5,417 bases of DNA, taken from positions 1 to 5,417 of the forward strand of contig NZ_JAJBJD010000068.1 of assembly GCF_021811875.1 (NCBI RefSeq), written 5' to 3'. The notes beneath the pieces are model-generated. The model was given only the letters and a program-made list of their open reading frames with translations. It was not told the origin of the DNA and ran no database searches. Shown here in pieces: positions 1 through 5,417 of this stretch (position 1 is the stretch's first letter; every line of letters starts with the position of its first letter). Origin of the DNA: Candidatus Bandiella numerosa. Its GTDB lineage: Bacteria; Pseudomonadota; Alphaproteobacteria; Rickettsiales; Midichloriaceae. The translations under genes were made by a program, and so were the position numbers.

Positions 1-52
1 CTGATACTACCTCGCCTTTTTCTTTTTTTCTTACTATTATTTCAAAATCCAT
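1..52 (-). CDS. 5' end of a minus-strand gene, possibly HicB-like antitoxin (partial)
   Basis: Reading the minus strand from an ATG at 52-50 gives 17 uninterrupted codons, MDFEIIVRKKEKGEVVS, before the window ends, so only the N-terminus is visible. An AGG lies a few bases upstream of the ATG and could act as a weak ribosome binding site. The pattern of a short beta strand, a charged turn (KKEKGE) and a second strand (VVS) resembles the start of HicB-family antitoxins, where a similar strand-turn-strand precedes a cysteine-proline motif; that motif would lie outside the window. The gene is transcribed away from the unknown gene on its right. The existence of a coding start is moderately likely; the family assignment is a guess from 17 residues. 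Confidence 0.4.
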   Translation of the reverse strand, partial: MDFEIIVRKKEKGEVVS

Positions 53-112
53 TTGATACCTGTATTGTTTTAGGTCAAAGGTTAGCACTTTTCCTATTTA
101 TACGCTATCTAA

Positions 113-301
113 TATTTATGCTTCCTTTATGCAACGGCCTTATTTTATTCTCCTCAAGCGTTAAAGCAATTTGGTGAAAGACTTGGGGTAACATTTAATG
201 ACGATAACAATATCTCTACTATTATTAAAAATCATTTAAGCGATATAATAAAAGAGAGGCAAACCTCCCTTAAAAATTTTGCAACTGAGTTAAAAATAGA
301 T
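113..301 (+). other. In-frame open extension upstream of the unknown gene, without a usual start codon
   Basis: The frame of the downstream unknown gene stays open back to a TAA at 110-112, adding 63 codons, none of them ATG, GTG or TTG. The translated stretch looks protein-like: a hydrophobic beginning (LCFLYATALFYSPQA) followed by a mixed amphipathic segment (ALKQFGERLGVTFNDDNN) and a lysine-rich helix-like part. Two ATG codons lie nearby in the other frames, at 118 and 129; the first opens MLPLCNGLILFSSS before meeting a stop at 175. Fusing that start to this frame near 140-155 would give a short signal-peptide-like leader. This suggests either a one-base frameshift (decay or sequencing error) or a non-standard start codon. 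Confidence 0.5.
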
Positions 302-718
302 TTGTGTATTTCCAAAGACGCAAGGACTGATGAATGTACATTAGATAATGACAAATTTGAACGCATCATACAGGAAAATCCAAAGTATTTCGAAGAGGTT
401 TGCAAAGGAGAAAGGAAAATAAATCTTTACGATCTAAATCATAAAGATACTTGGAACCCATTTAGCTCCAATCCAGATGCCGCCTCTTTAAAGAGGGTCT
501 TTATAGCTATAGCAAGCGCTATCAATAAAATACTGCCAGAATTTATGCAGTTACCTACAAATGAAACAGCAATTGAAGGCTTAATAAAAAGTAAAGTCAA
601 TATTATTCAACAACCAAATAAACATTACGAATTAACGGATAATAAAAAAATTTCGTTTGTAAAAATGCTCGCTCCAAAAGGAAGTGCGCATACCTTTGGG
701 GGCCTACCAAGTAAATAA
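302..718 (+). CDS. Hypothetical protein, probably 5'-truncated or frameshifted
   Basis: I do not recognise this protein. From the TTG at 302 it would be 138 residues. It is soluble in character, rich in Lys, Asn, Asp and Glu, with no clear transmembrane segment and three cysteines (residues 2, 12 and 34) in the first quarter. A mildly hydrophobic helix-like stretch (VFIAIASAINKIL, about residues 66-78) is the only apolar region. The C-terminus ends in a small glycine-rich tail (TFGGLPSK). The TTG has no convincing ribosome binding site, and the same frame continues open for 63 more protein-like codons, so 302 is probably not the real start; the intact protein would be about 200 residues, perhaps exported. 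It lies 114 bases before queH on the same strand and is probably a separate transcription unit. It could be a lineage-specific gene or a decaying pseudogene. Confidence 0.5.
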   Translation: MCISKDARTDECTLDNDKFERIIQENPKYFEEVCKGERKINLYDLNHKDTWNPFSSNPDAASLKRVFIAIASAINKILPEFMQLPTNETAIEGLIKSKVNIIQQPNKHYELTDNKKISFVKMLAPKGSAHTFGGLPSK

Positions 719-772
719 CTCATACCTTTATATTTGTTGCTCTTTTTATCGAATTAAAAATATCAACAATGA

Positions 773-800
773 TTGAATAAGATGATAATTTATGTATCAT
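773..800 (+). promoter_or_regulatory. Candidate sigma-70-type promoter for the queH operon, with overlapping inverted repeat
   Basis: TTGAAT (773-778) and TATCAT (795-800) are separated by 16 bases and match the -35 and -10 consensus at five of six positions each. The expected transcript start would be near 807, about 25 bases before the queH start. The -10 box is also the right arm of a perfect 6-base inverted repeat, ATGATA (782-787) and TATCAT (795-800) with a 7-base centre, which could be a small operator or chance in A+T-rich DNA. This is the best promoter candidate in the 719-832 intergenic region, but such matches are easy to find in this base composition. Confidence 0.35.
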
Positions 801-832
801 ACGGATATTAGTCATTTTTAAAGACACTTATT

Positions 833-1468
833 TTGAATAAAAGAGAAAAATTAATTCCACCAAAAAACCCCGCAAAAGTACTGCTACATTCATGTTGCGC
901 ACCTTGCTCTGGTGAAATCATTCAAGCAATGGTGGAATCCGGAATTAACTTAACAATATTTTTTTATAATCCTAATATTCATCCAAAAAAAGAATATGAG
1001 ATTAGAAAAGATGAGAATGTGAAATATGCTAAAAAATTAGGTATTGATTTTATCGATGCTGATTATGATGTGCAAAATTGGTTTAAGAGAGCAAAAGGCT
1101 TAGAACTTGAACCCGAAAGAGGAAAAAGATGCACAATGTGCTTTGACATGAGGTTTGAGAGAACTGCATTATTTGCTTATGAAAATGGTTTTGAAATTAT
1201 CACAAGTTCTCTTGGCATTTCCAGATGGAAAGATATGGATCAGATTAATCAATGCGGGATAAAATCTACTTCTAAGTACCCAGGTATTAGCTATTGGACC
1301 TATAATTGGAGAAAGAACGGAGGCAGTTCAAGAATGTATGAAATAGCAAAAGATGAAAATTTTTATAAACAAGAGTTTTGTGGTTGCGTTTATTCTTTAA
1401 GGGATACTAATAAGTGGAGAACACAAAATGGTAAATCAGAAATAGAAATTGGAAAAAATTATTATTAA
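833..1468 (+). CDS. queH: Epoxyqueuosine reductase QueH
   Basis: QueH (formerly DUF208) carries out the last step of queuosine synthesis, reducing epoxyqueuosine to queuosine at the wobble position of tRNAs with GUN anticodons. It is a cobalamin-independent alternative to QueG and acts in the cytoplasm. The 211-residue protein has the family hallmarks: [11 protein letters not shown] near the N-terminus (Cys21, Cys22, Cys25), the [14 protein letters not shown] block (Cys100, Cys103) and FCGCVYS near the C-terminus (Cys183, Cys185). In the family, cysteines of the first two motifs hold a 4Fe-4S cluster and the late CxC pair is redox-active. Length is typical. The start is a TTG at 833; the only in-frame codons further upstream (to a TAG at 809) contain no usual start, and the ribosome binding site is weak. 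It is the first gene of the four-gene run; the next begins 5 bases after its stop. Using QueH rather than QueG would remove a need for vitamin B12. Confidence 0.93.
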   Translation: MNKREKLIPPKNPAKVLLHSCCAPCSGEIIQAMVESGINLTIFFYNPNIHPKKEYEIRKDENVKYAKKLGIDFIDADYDVQNWFKRAKGLELEPERGKRCTMCFDMRFERTALFAYENGFEIITSSLGISRWKDMDQINQCGIKSTSKYPGISYWTYNWRKNGGSSRMYEIAKDENFYKQEFCGCVYSLRDTNKWRTQNGKSEIEIGKNYY

Positions 1469-1473
1469 AGCTA

Positions 1474-2307
1474 ATGATCAACTTAAATAATTACGACGTG
1501 TTACTTATGGATTTATGGGGTGTTTTATATGATGGACACCATCTATATCCTGGAGCACTGGAAACTTTACATAAACTAAGGGACTTAAAAAAAGATGTGA
1601 TATTTTTTTCTAACGTTCCTAGGAGAAAATCAACAATTCAAGAATTACTGAGTACTTTTAATGTTGATAAATCTTTATACAAGGACTTAATTGCATCTGG
1701 TGAATTTGTTAATGAATTGCTTGCCGAAAAGAAAAAATTTGGAACAAAATACTTTTATCTTGGCTCTCCAGAATCTGAAGAAGTAATATCAAATATAAAA
1801 TACTACCAAAGAGTTAATCACCCTCAAGATGCAGATTTCAGTATTATTACTGGCATTGTAAATTATTTTGAGGAAGCAATGGAATTGGCAAAAAAGGCAG
1901 TTCAATATAAAATCCCAATGCTTTGTACCAACCCTGACAGATCTTCCATTAAAAAAAATGGTGAGGTAGTGCACTGCCCTGGCGTCATTGCTGAAAAATA
2001 TGAAGAATTGGGTGGTGAAGTAATTTACTTTGGCAAGCCATATAAGCAAATTTATGAATATGCTTTAAAAGACATACCTAAGTCTAAAAAAATTCTTGCT
2101 GTTGGAGATAGCATGGAGAACGATATCAAAGGAGCAACGAATATGGGTATTGATTGTGCATTGGTATGTAGCGGAATTCACAGACACGATTTAAAAATAA
2201 ATGTTGGAGAATTTCCTGCTGAGGAAAATTTGTTAAGATTATATAAAGAGCATTCACTAAAACCAACATTTGTATTAAGCATTCTAAGTGATATAATAAA
2301 GAATTAA
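1474..2307 (+). CDS. HAD-superfamily class IIA hydrolase-like protein (TIGR01459-like)
   Basis: This 277-residue protein has the class IIA (NagD-like) HAD layout. Motif I is DLWGVLYDG (Asp13 the presumed nucleophile), motif II is FFSNVPRR (Ser46, Asn47), the cap domain fills roughly residues 75-180, motif III is the lysine of YFGKPYKQIY (Lys188), and motif IV is GDSMENDIKGA (Asp212, Asp217). The family usually removes phosphate from small metabolites, but the substrate of this alphaproteobacterial-type subgroup is not known to me. The position two after the nucleophile, normally the acid/base Asp of DxD, is Trp15; a D-x-W-G-V motif is, as I recall, usual for the TIGR01459 type, so this is a family trait more than damage. 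The ATG at 1474 lies 5 bases after the queH stop, so the gene is probably translated from the same mRNA. The superfamily call is secure; enzymatic activity and substrate are open. Confidence 0.88.
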   Translation: MINLNNYDVLLMDLWGVLYDGHHLYPGALETLHKLRDLKKDVIFFSNVPRRKSTIQELLSTFNVDKSLYKDLIASGEFVNELLAEKKKFGTKYFYLGSPESEEVISNIKYYQRVNHPQDADFSIITGIVNYFEEAMELAKKAVQYKIPMLCTNPDRSSIKKNGEVVHCPGVIAEKYEELGGEVIYFGKPYKQIYEYALKDIPKSKKILAVGDSMENDIKGATNMGIDCALVCSGIHRHDLKINVGEFPAEENLLRLYKEHSLKPTFVLSILSDIIKN

Positions 2308-2323
2308 ATTTAAACTTGTAGCT

Positions 2324-2875
2324 ATGTTCATACAAACACAAGACACTCCAAACCCTAATACCTTAAAATTTATTCCTGGTATTGAGGTTATAAAACGTGG
2401 TTCACCACGTCAATTTAGCAAAAACGATGACTGTAAAGAATCATCTCTTGCACAGCAGTTATTTGAAATAAATGGTGTTGAATCTGTGTTTTTTGGAAAG
2501 GATTTTATATCCATCACAAAAGATGAAAACACCAATTGGGATGAGATTAAAACATTTATATTATCTAATCTTGTAGATTATTTTATTGCAGGCCTACCTG
2601 TGGTTAATGAAATTGATATTAATAAGAAAAAGAAAAATAAGTCAAATTCAAAAATCGAAGAGCAAATTATTGAGCTTCTAGACTCAAAAATTAGACCAGC
2701 GGTCGCACAAGATGGTGGTGATATTGTGTATAATAAATTTGAAAATGGCATTGTTTATTTAGAATTACATGGAGCATGTCAGGGTTGTCCTAGCTCAACA
2801 ATAACATTAAAGCAAGGTATAGAAAATATGCTAAAGCATTACATTCCTGAAGTTGAATCAGTCGAATCAATATAA
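2324..2875 (+). CDS. nfu: NifU-like Fe-S cluster scaffold/carrier protein Nfu
   Basis: Nfu proteins receive 4Fe-4S clusters from the main assembly machinery and hand them to apo-enzymes. The 183-residue protein has two domains. Residues 1-95 are the Nfu N-terminal domain, opening with the typical FIQTQDTPNPNTLKF and containing LFEINGVESVFFGKDFISITK. Residues 110-183 are the NifU C-terminal domain, with RPAVAQDGGDI and the cluster-binding GACQGCPSS (Cys152, Cys155). A lysine/asparagine-rich linker (about 99-110) joins them. This is the common architecture of alphaproteobacterial and mitochondrial Nfu and the length is normal. No targeting peptide is seen; it acts in the cytoplasm. The ATG at 2324 begins exactly at the conserved MFIQT start, 16 bases after the HAD gene, with only a weak ribosome binding site. 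In the same operon QueH is an Fe-S enzyme and a plausible client. Confidence 0.94.
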   Translation: MFIQTQDTPNPNTLKFIPGIEVIKRGSPRQFSKNDDCKESSLAQQLFEINGVESVFFGKDFISITKDENTNWDEIKTFILSNLVDYFIAGLPVVNEIDINKKKKNKSNSKIEEQIIELLDSKIRPAVAQDGGDIVYNKFENGIVYLELHGACQGCPSSTITLKQGIENMLKHYIPEVESVESI

Positions 2876-2883
2876 ATTTAAGT

Positions 2884-2888
2884 AGGAG
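2884..2888 (+). promoter_or_regulatory. Shine-Dalgarno sequence of maeB
   Basis: AGGAG lies 8 bases before the ATG at 2897 and is the only strong ribosome binding site inside the four-gene run. It supports the chosen maeB start and suggests that the malic enzyme is translated more efficiently than the three genes before it. Confidence 0.7.
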
Positions 2889-2896
2889 CTATATTT

Positions 2897-5137
2897 ATGG
2901 ATAATAAATTATACAAGGAAGCATTAGATTTTCACTCTCAAAATCCAAAGGGTAAAATTGCAATAAATTTACCAAAAAAATTGATCAACAAGCATTATTT
3001 ATCACTAGCATATAGTCCAGGTGTTGCAGAACCGTGTAAAGAAATATATAAGGATTTTAATAAAATTTATGAATACACCTCAAAAGGAAATTTTGTGGCA
3101 GTAATTAGTAATGGAACTGCGGTTCTAGGGTTGGGAAATTTAGGAGCAGCTGCATCTAAACCTGTAATGGAGGGTAAAGCGGCATTATTTAAACGTTTTG
3201 CTGATATTGATTCTATTGATATAGAAGTTGACGAAACTGACCCAGAGAAATTTATTGAAATAGTTAAAAAAATAGCGGTAAGTTGGGGAGGAATAAATTT
3301 AGAGGATATAAAAGCACCTGAGTGCTTTATTATTGAGGAAGCATTAAAAAAATGCCTGGACATTCCAGTATTCCATGATGATCAACATGGAACTGCAATA
3401 GTTACTGCTGCAGGTCTTATCAATGCTACCTACATCACTGAAAAAAAAATTGGAGATATAAAAATTGTCGTCAATGGTGCAGGAGCAGCAGCAATTGCTT
3501 GTATCAATTTAATAATTACACTGGGAGTAAAAAAAGAAAACATTATTACCTGTGATACAAAAGGAGTGATTTATAAGGGTAGAATAGACGGGATGAATAA
3601 ATGGAAAGATAATCTAGCTGTTGATACAAAATTAAGAACACTGGAAGAAGCAATGCACGGCGCTGATGTATTTATTGGTGTCTCTGCAAAAGGTGCTGTA
3701 TCGAAAAGTATGGTTAAAAGTATGGCTAATAAACCAATTATTTTTGCCATGGCAAATCCTGACCCTGAAATTACTCCAGAAGAAATATATGAAGTTAGGA
3801 ATGATGCAATTGTTGCAACAGGAAGGTCAGATTATAAAAACCAGGTTAATAATTTTATTTGTTTCCCATATTTATTTAGGGGCGCCCTTGATGTAAAAGC
3901 AACAACAATAAATGACGAAATGAAAATTGCAGCTGCACATGCTTTGGCAAATTTGGCTAGAGCGGAAATTACTGAAGAAGTTCATGAGTCATGCATTGGT
4001 GGAAATTGCGCATTTGGTCCAGACTATATAATTCCAATTGCATTTGACTCAAGACTTATGGAAGAAGTCTCTATAGCTGTAGCAAAGGCAGCGATTGATT
4101 CAGGAGTAGCAAGAGAAAAAATTACAGATTTTGACGCCTATAGAAAAAAACTTTCTGGTAGATTAAATCCATCAACAAAAATTATGGATAAGTTTTTTGC
4201 CAATACTTATAAAAATCCTAAAAAAGTAATATTTGCGGAGGGTGAGGAAGATCAGGTATTAAGAGCTGCATCTGACTGGAATAAATTTGGATATGGTACA
4301 GCGATTCTAATTGGTAGAGAAGACGTAATCAACATGAAATTAAAACAGCTTAATATTTCTTCCTCAGGAATAGAAATTATGAATGCAGCTTTATCAGAAG
4401 ATACTAAAGATTTTGCAAATCATATATATCAAAGGTTCCAAAGAAAAGGTTTTGTTTATAGGGATTGTATACGACTTGTAAACAGAGATAGAAATATATT
4501 CGCATCTGAGATGATAATCCATAAAAAGGCAGATGCTCTAGTGACTGGCATCACTAGAAGTTACTCAAGAACTCTTGATGAAATAACTAGAGTAATTGAC
4601 ATCAGAACAAACCATACACTTTTTGCTTTAAGCATTGTCACAATAGATGATAGAAATATATTCATCGCTGATACTACAATTAATGAAAATCCTTCAAGTG
4701 AAAAGTTAGCAGATATTGCAATTCAAAGTGCAGCTGAGGTTAGTAAATTAGGATTAATTCCTAGGATTGCTTTGATATCATCGTCAAATTTTGGAAGCTC
4801 AAATAGTTTGGAAGCAAAAAAAGTAGCAGATGCTGTTAAGATATTAGATATGAAGCATGTTGATTTTGAATATGAAGGAGAGATATCTATTGAGTTTGCT
4901 TTAAATCCTAGTAAGAGTGATATGTATTCATTTTCCAGGCTTAAAAACCCTGCTAATATTCTTATTATGCCATCTCTTAGTAGCGCAGATGTTGCAGTAA
5001 AATTATTGGCGCAATTTGGTCAAGCTAAAACAATTGGTCCAATGTTATGTGGGCTCAGCAAAGCTGTGCAAATCCTTCCAATGAATGCAACTTCAGCTGA
5101 TATTTTAAATTTTGCAGCAATAGCCGTGAGCATATAA
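2897..5137 (+). CDS. maeB: Malic enzyme MaeB with C-terminal phosphotransacetylase-like domain
   Basis: The enzyme oxidatively decarboxylates malate to pyruvate and CO2 with NAD(P), linking the TCA cycle to pyruvate and acetyl-CoA. The 746 residues match the usual MaeB length. Residues 1-165 form the malic domain, with AYSPGVAEPC (Tyr39), MEGKAALFK (Lys94), metal ligands Glu136-Asp137 and the FHDDQHGTA motif (Asp161, Asp162). Residues 166-425 form the dinucleotide domain, with GAGAAA (194-199), ITCDTKG and MANPDPEITPEE. Residues 430-746 form a phosphotransacetylase-like domain. In true Pta the late NDLSRG motif supplies catalytic Ser and Arg; the aligned stretch here is QILPMN, with Pro728 and Met729, so this domain is almost surely not a phosphotransacetylase. 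In known MaeB proteins it is regulatory, sensing acetyl-CoA, and aids oligomerisation. NADP preference is usual for the family, but the cofactor cannot be settled from sequence. Last gene of the run, 21 bases after nfu. Confidence 0.95.
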   Translation: MDNKLYKEALDFHSQNPKGKIAINLPKKLINKHYLSLAYSPGVAEPCKEIYKDFNKIYEYTSKGNFVAVISNGTAVLGLGNLGAAASKPVMEGKAALFKRFADIDSIDIEVDETDPEKFIEIVKKIAVSWGGINLEDIKAPECFIIEEALKKCLDIPVFHDDQHGTAIVTAAGLINATYITEKKIGDIKIVVNGAGAAAIACINLIITLGVKKENIITCDTKGVIYKGRIDGMNKWKDNLAVDTKLRTLEEAMHGADVFIGVSAKGAVSKSMVKSMANKPIIFAMANPDPEITPEEIYEVRNDAIVATGRSDYKNQVNNFICFPYLFRGALDVKATTINDEMKIAAAHALANLARAEITEEVHESCIGGNCAFGPDYIIPIAFDSRLMEEVSIAVAKAAIDSGVAREKITDFDAYRKKLSGRLNPSTKIMDKFFANTYKNPKKVIFAEGEEDQVLRAASDWNKFGYGTAILIGREDVINMKLKQLNISSSGIEIMNAALSEDTKDFANHIYQRFQRKGFVYRDCIRLVNRDRNIFASEMIIHKKADALVTGITRSYSRTLDEITRVIDIRTNHTLFALSIVTIDDRNIFIADTTINENPSSEKLADIAIQSAAEVSKLGLIPRIALISSSNFGSSNSLEAKKVADAVKILDMKHVDFEYEGEISIEFALNPSKSDMYSFSRLKNPANILIMPSLSSADVAVKLLAQFGQAKTIGPMLCGLSKAVQILPMNATSADILNFAAIAVSI

Positions 5138-5237
5138 GGAACTTTGGCACCACCAAGTTAAAACGAAAATAGAATAATGAAATTTAATCGCCCTCTTTTG
5201 AAATTTGAAAGATAGCAGACATAAATGATTTATTTTG

Positions 5238-5266
5238 TTGACTTTTAAAAATAGCATAATTACGCT
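5238..5266 (+). promoter_or_regulatory. Possible promoter in the intergenic region after maeB
   Basis: TTGACT (5238-5243) matches the -35 consensus at five of six positions. At 17 bases spacing lies TACGCT (5261-5266), a poor -10 match; CATAAT (5255-5260) is a better box but only 11 bases away. A second candidate further down pairs TTGCAT (5298-5303) with TATATG (5322-5327) at 18 bases. Either could drive the gene starting at 5368. The 5138-5237 part holds no gene or clear terminator that I can support. Confidence 0.3.
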
Positions 5267-5270
5267 AGTT
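5249..5270 (+). promoter_or_regulatory. Operator-like imperfect palindrome
   Basis: The core TAGCATAATTACGCTA (5252-5267) is a dyad centred between 5259 and 5260, with seven of eight base pairs symmetric. Extending to 5249-5270 keeps AA/TT ends, giving nine of eleven symmetric pairs. It sits just after the TTGACT element, where a repressor would cover the spacer and -10 region. It contains GC-matched arms (AGC/GCT), so it is not only an A+T composition effect. No regulator is known; function is inferred from symmetry and position. Confidence 0.35.
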
Positions 5271-5355
5271 GTGAGTATTAATTTTTAAAGAAGACCATTG
5301 CATAATAGGCAGAAAGAAACATATATGATAGAATGAAAAGATAAGTACATACGAA

Positions 5356-5363
5356 AGAGGAGG
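5356..5363 (+). promoter_or_regulatory. Strong Shine-Dalgarno sequence of the right-edge gene
   Basis: AGAGGAGG ends 4 bases before the ATG at 5368. It is the best ribosome binding site in the window and is the main reason to accept the partial gene that follows as real and probably well expressed. Confidence 0.7.
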
Positions 5364-5367
5364 CAAA

Positions 5368-5417
5368 ATGTCATTTTTAGTAAGAGAAGCAGAAGAACGT
5401 ATAGAGAAGAGTAAGTT
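5368..5417 (+). CDS. 5' end of an unidentified gene (partial)
   Basis: Sixteen codons, MSFLVREAEERIEKSK, are open from the ATG at 5368 to the window edge. The stretch is rich in Glu, Lys and Arg and looks like the start of a charged helix, possibly a coiled coil. There is no signal peptide or recognisable domain in this short piece. A very strong Shine-Dalgarno sequence precedes it, and the 230-base gap after maeB with promoter-like elements suggests its own transcription unit. The product cannot be named. Confidence 0.6.
   Translation, partial: MSFLVREAEERIEKSK

Noticed and set aside
14..44. Pyrimidine-rich tract as a terminator for a gene from the left
   Set aside because: No stem precedes the T-rich stretch, and the minus strand reads as coding (lysine codons) in the partial gene.
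719..832. Riboswitch or tRNA in the intergenic region before queH
   Set aside because: The region is short and A+T-rich, with no conserved queuosine (preQ1) aptamer-like pattern or cloverleaf that I could see.
1789..2341. Minus-strand open frames across the HAD and nfu genes
   Set aside because: They lie opposite well-supported genes, have low-complexity Phe/Ile-rich translations and no ribosome binding sites; they are shadows.
3067..3363. Minus-strand frame of 98 codons inside maeB
   Set aside because: It lies opposite the conserved malic domain and matches no family; it is a by-product of the coding strand.
3666..3896. Plus-strand frame of 76 codons in another frame of maeB
   Set aside because: maeB is intact through this region, so there is no frameshift to explain it; the translation is Leu/Gln-rich noise.
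5140..5159. Hairpin just after maeB (AACTT-T-GG pairing with CC-AAGTT), as a transcription terminator
   Set aside because: The stem is only seven pairs with a bulge and is followed by AAAACG, not a run of T on either strand, so it does not fit an intrinsic terminator.
5177..5215. Small 12-codon reading frame (MKFNRPLLKFER)
   Set aside because: No ribosome binding site and very short; expected by chance.

Overview
The window is strongly A+T-rich and reads like a slow-growing or host-associated alphaproteobacterium, most likely of the Rickettsiales or a similar reduced lineage. The grounds are base composition, TTG starts, weak ribosome binding sites, and protein types common in alphaproteobacteria: a TIGR01459-like class IIA HAD protein, an Nfu protein with its own N-terminal domain, and a MaeB-type malic enzyme. 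The lineage is inferred; no rRNA or other marker is present.

Left part (1-832). The first 52 bases hold the 5' end of a minus-strand gene running off the window. Its 17 visible residues faintly resemble the start of HicB-type antitoxins. Facing away from it is a plus-strand gene of unknown function ending at 718. Its reading frame is open from 113, but the only usual start codon in frame is a TTG at 302. Protein-like sequence upstream of that TTG suggests a disrupted 5' end (frameshift) or an unusual start. A short intergenic region (719-832) has a possible promoter overlapping a small inverted repeat.

Central part (833-5137) is a compact four-gene plus-strand run with gaps of 5, 16 and 21 bases, probably one operon. 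It encodes epoxyqueuosine reductase QueH (last step of queuosine tRNA modification, an iron-sulfur enzyme), a HAD-like protein whose motif I lacks the usual second aspartate, the Fe-S carrier Nfu, and a full-length MaeB malic enzyme with a C-terminal phosphotransacetylase-like domain. A plausible link is Fe-S delivery by Nfu to QueH; the link to malic enzyme is only positional. MaeB would turn malate into pyruvate, which suits an organism living on TCA intermediates or amino acids.

Right part (5138-5417). A 230-base intergenic region carries a TTGACT -35-like element followed by a well-matched operator-like dyad. After it comes the start of another plus-strand gene with a very strong Shine-Dalgarno sequence, of which only 16 codons are visible.

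The core is ordinary housekeeping metabolism. I see no mobile element, CRISPR array, rRNA, tRNA or clear new system. The points most worth a second look are the broken or unusual 5' end of the 113-718 gene, the dyad at 5249-5270, and the active-site departures in the HAD and MaeB proteins.
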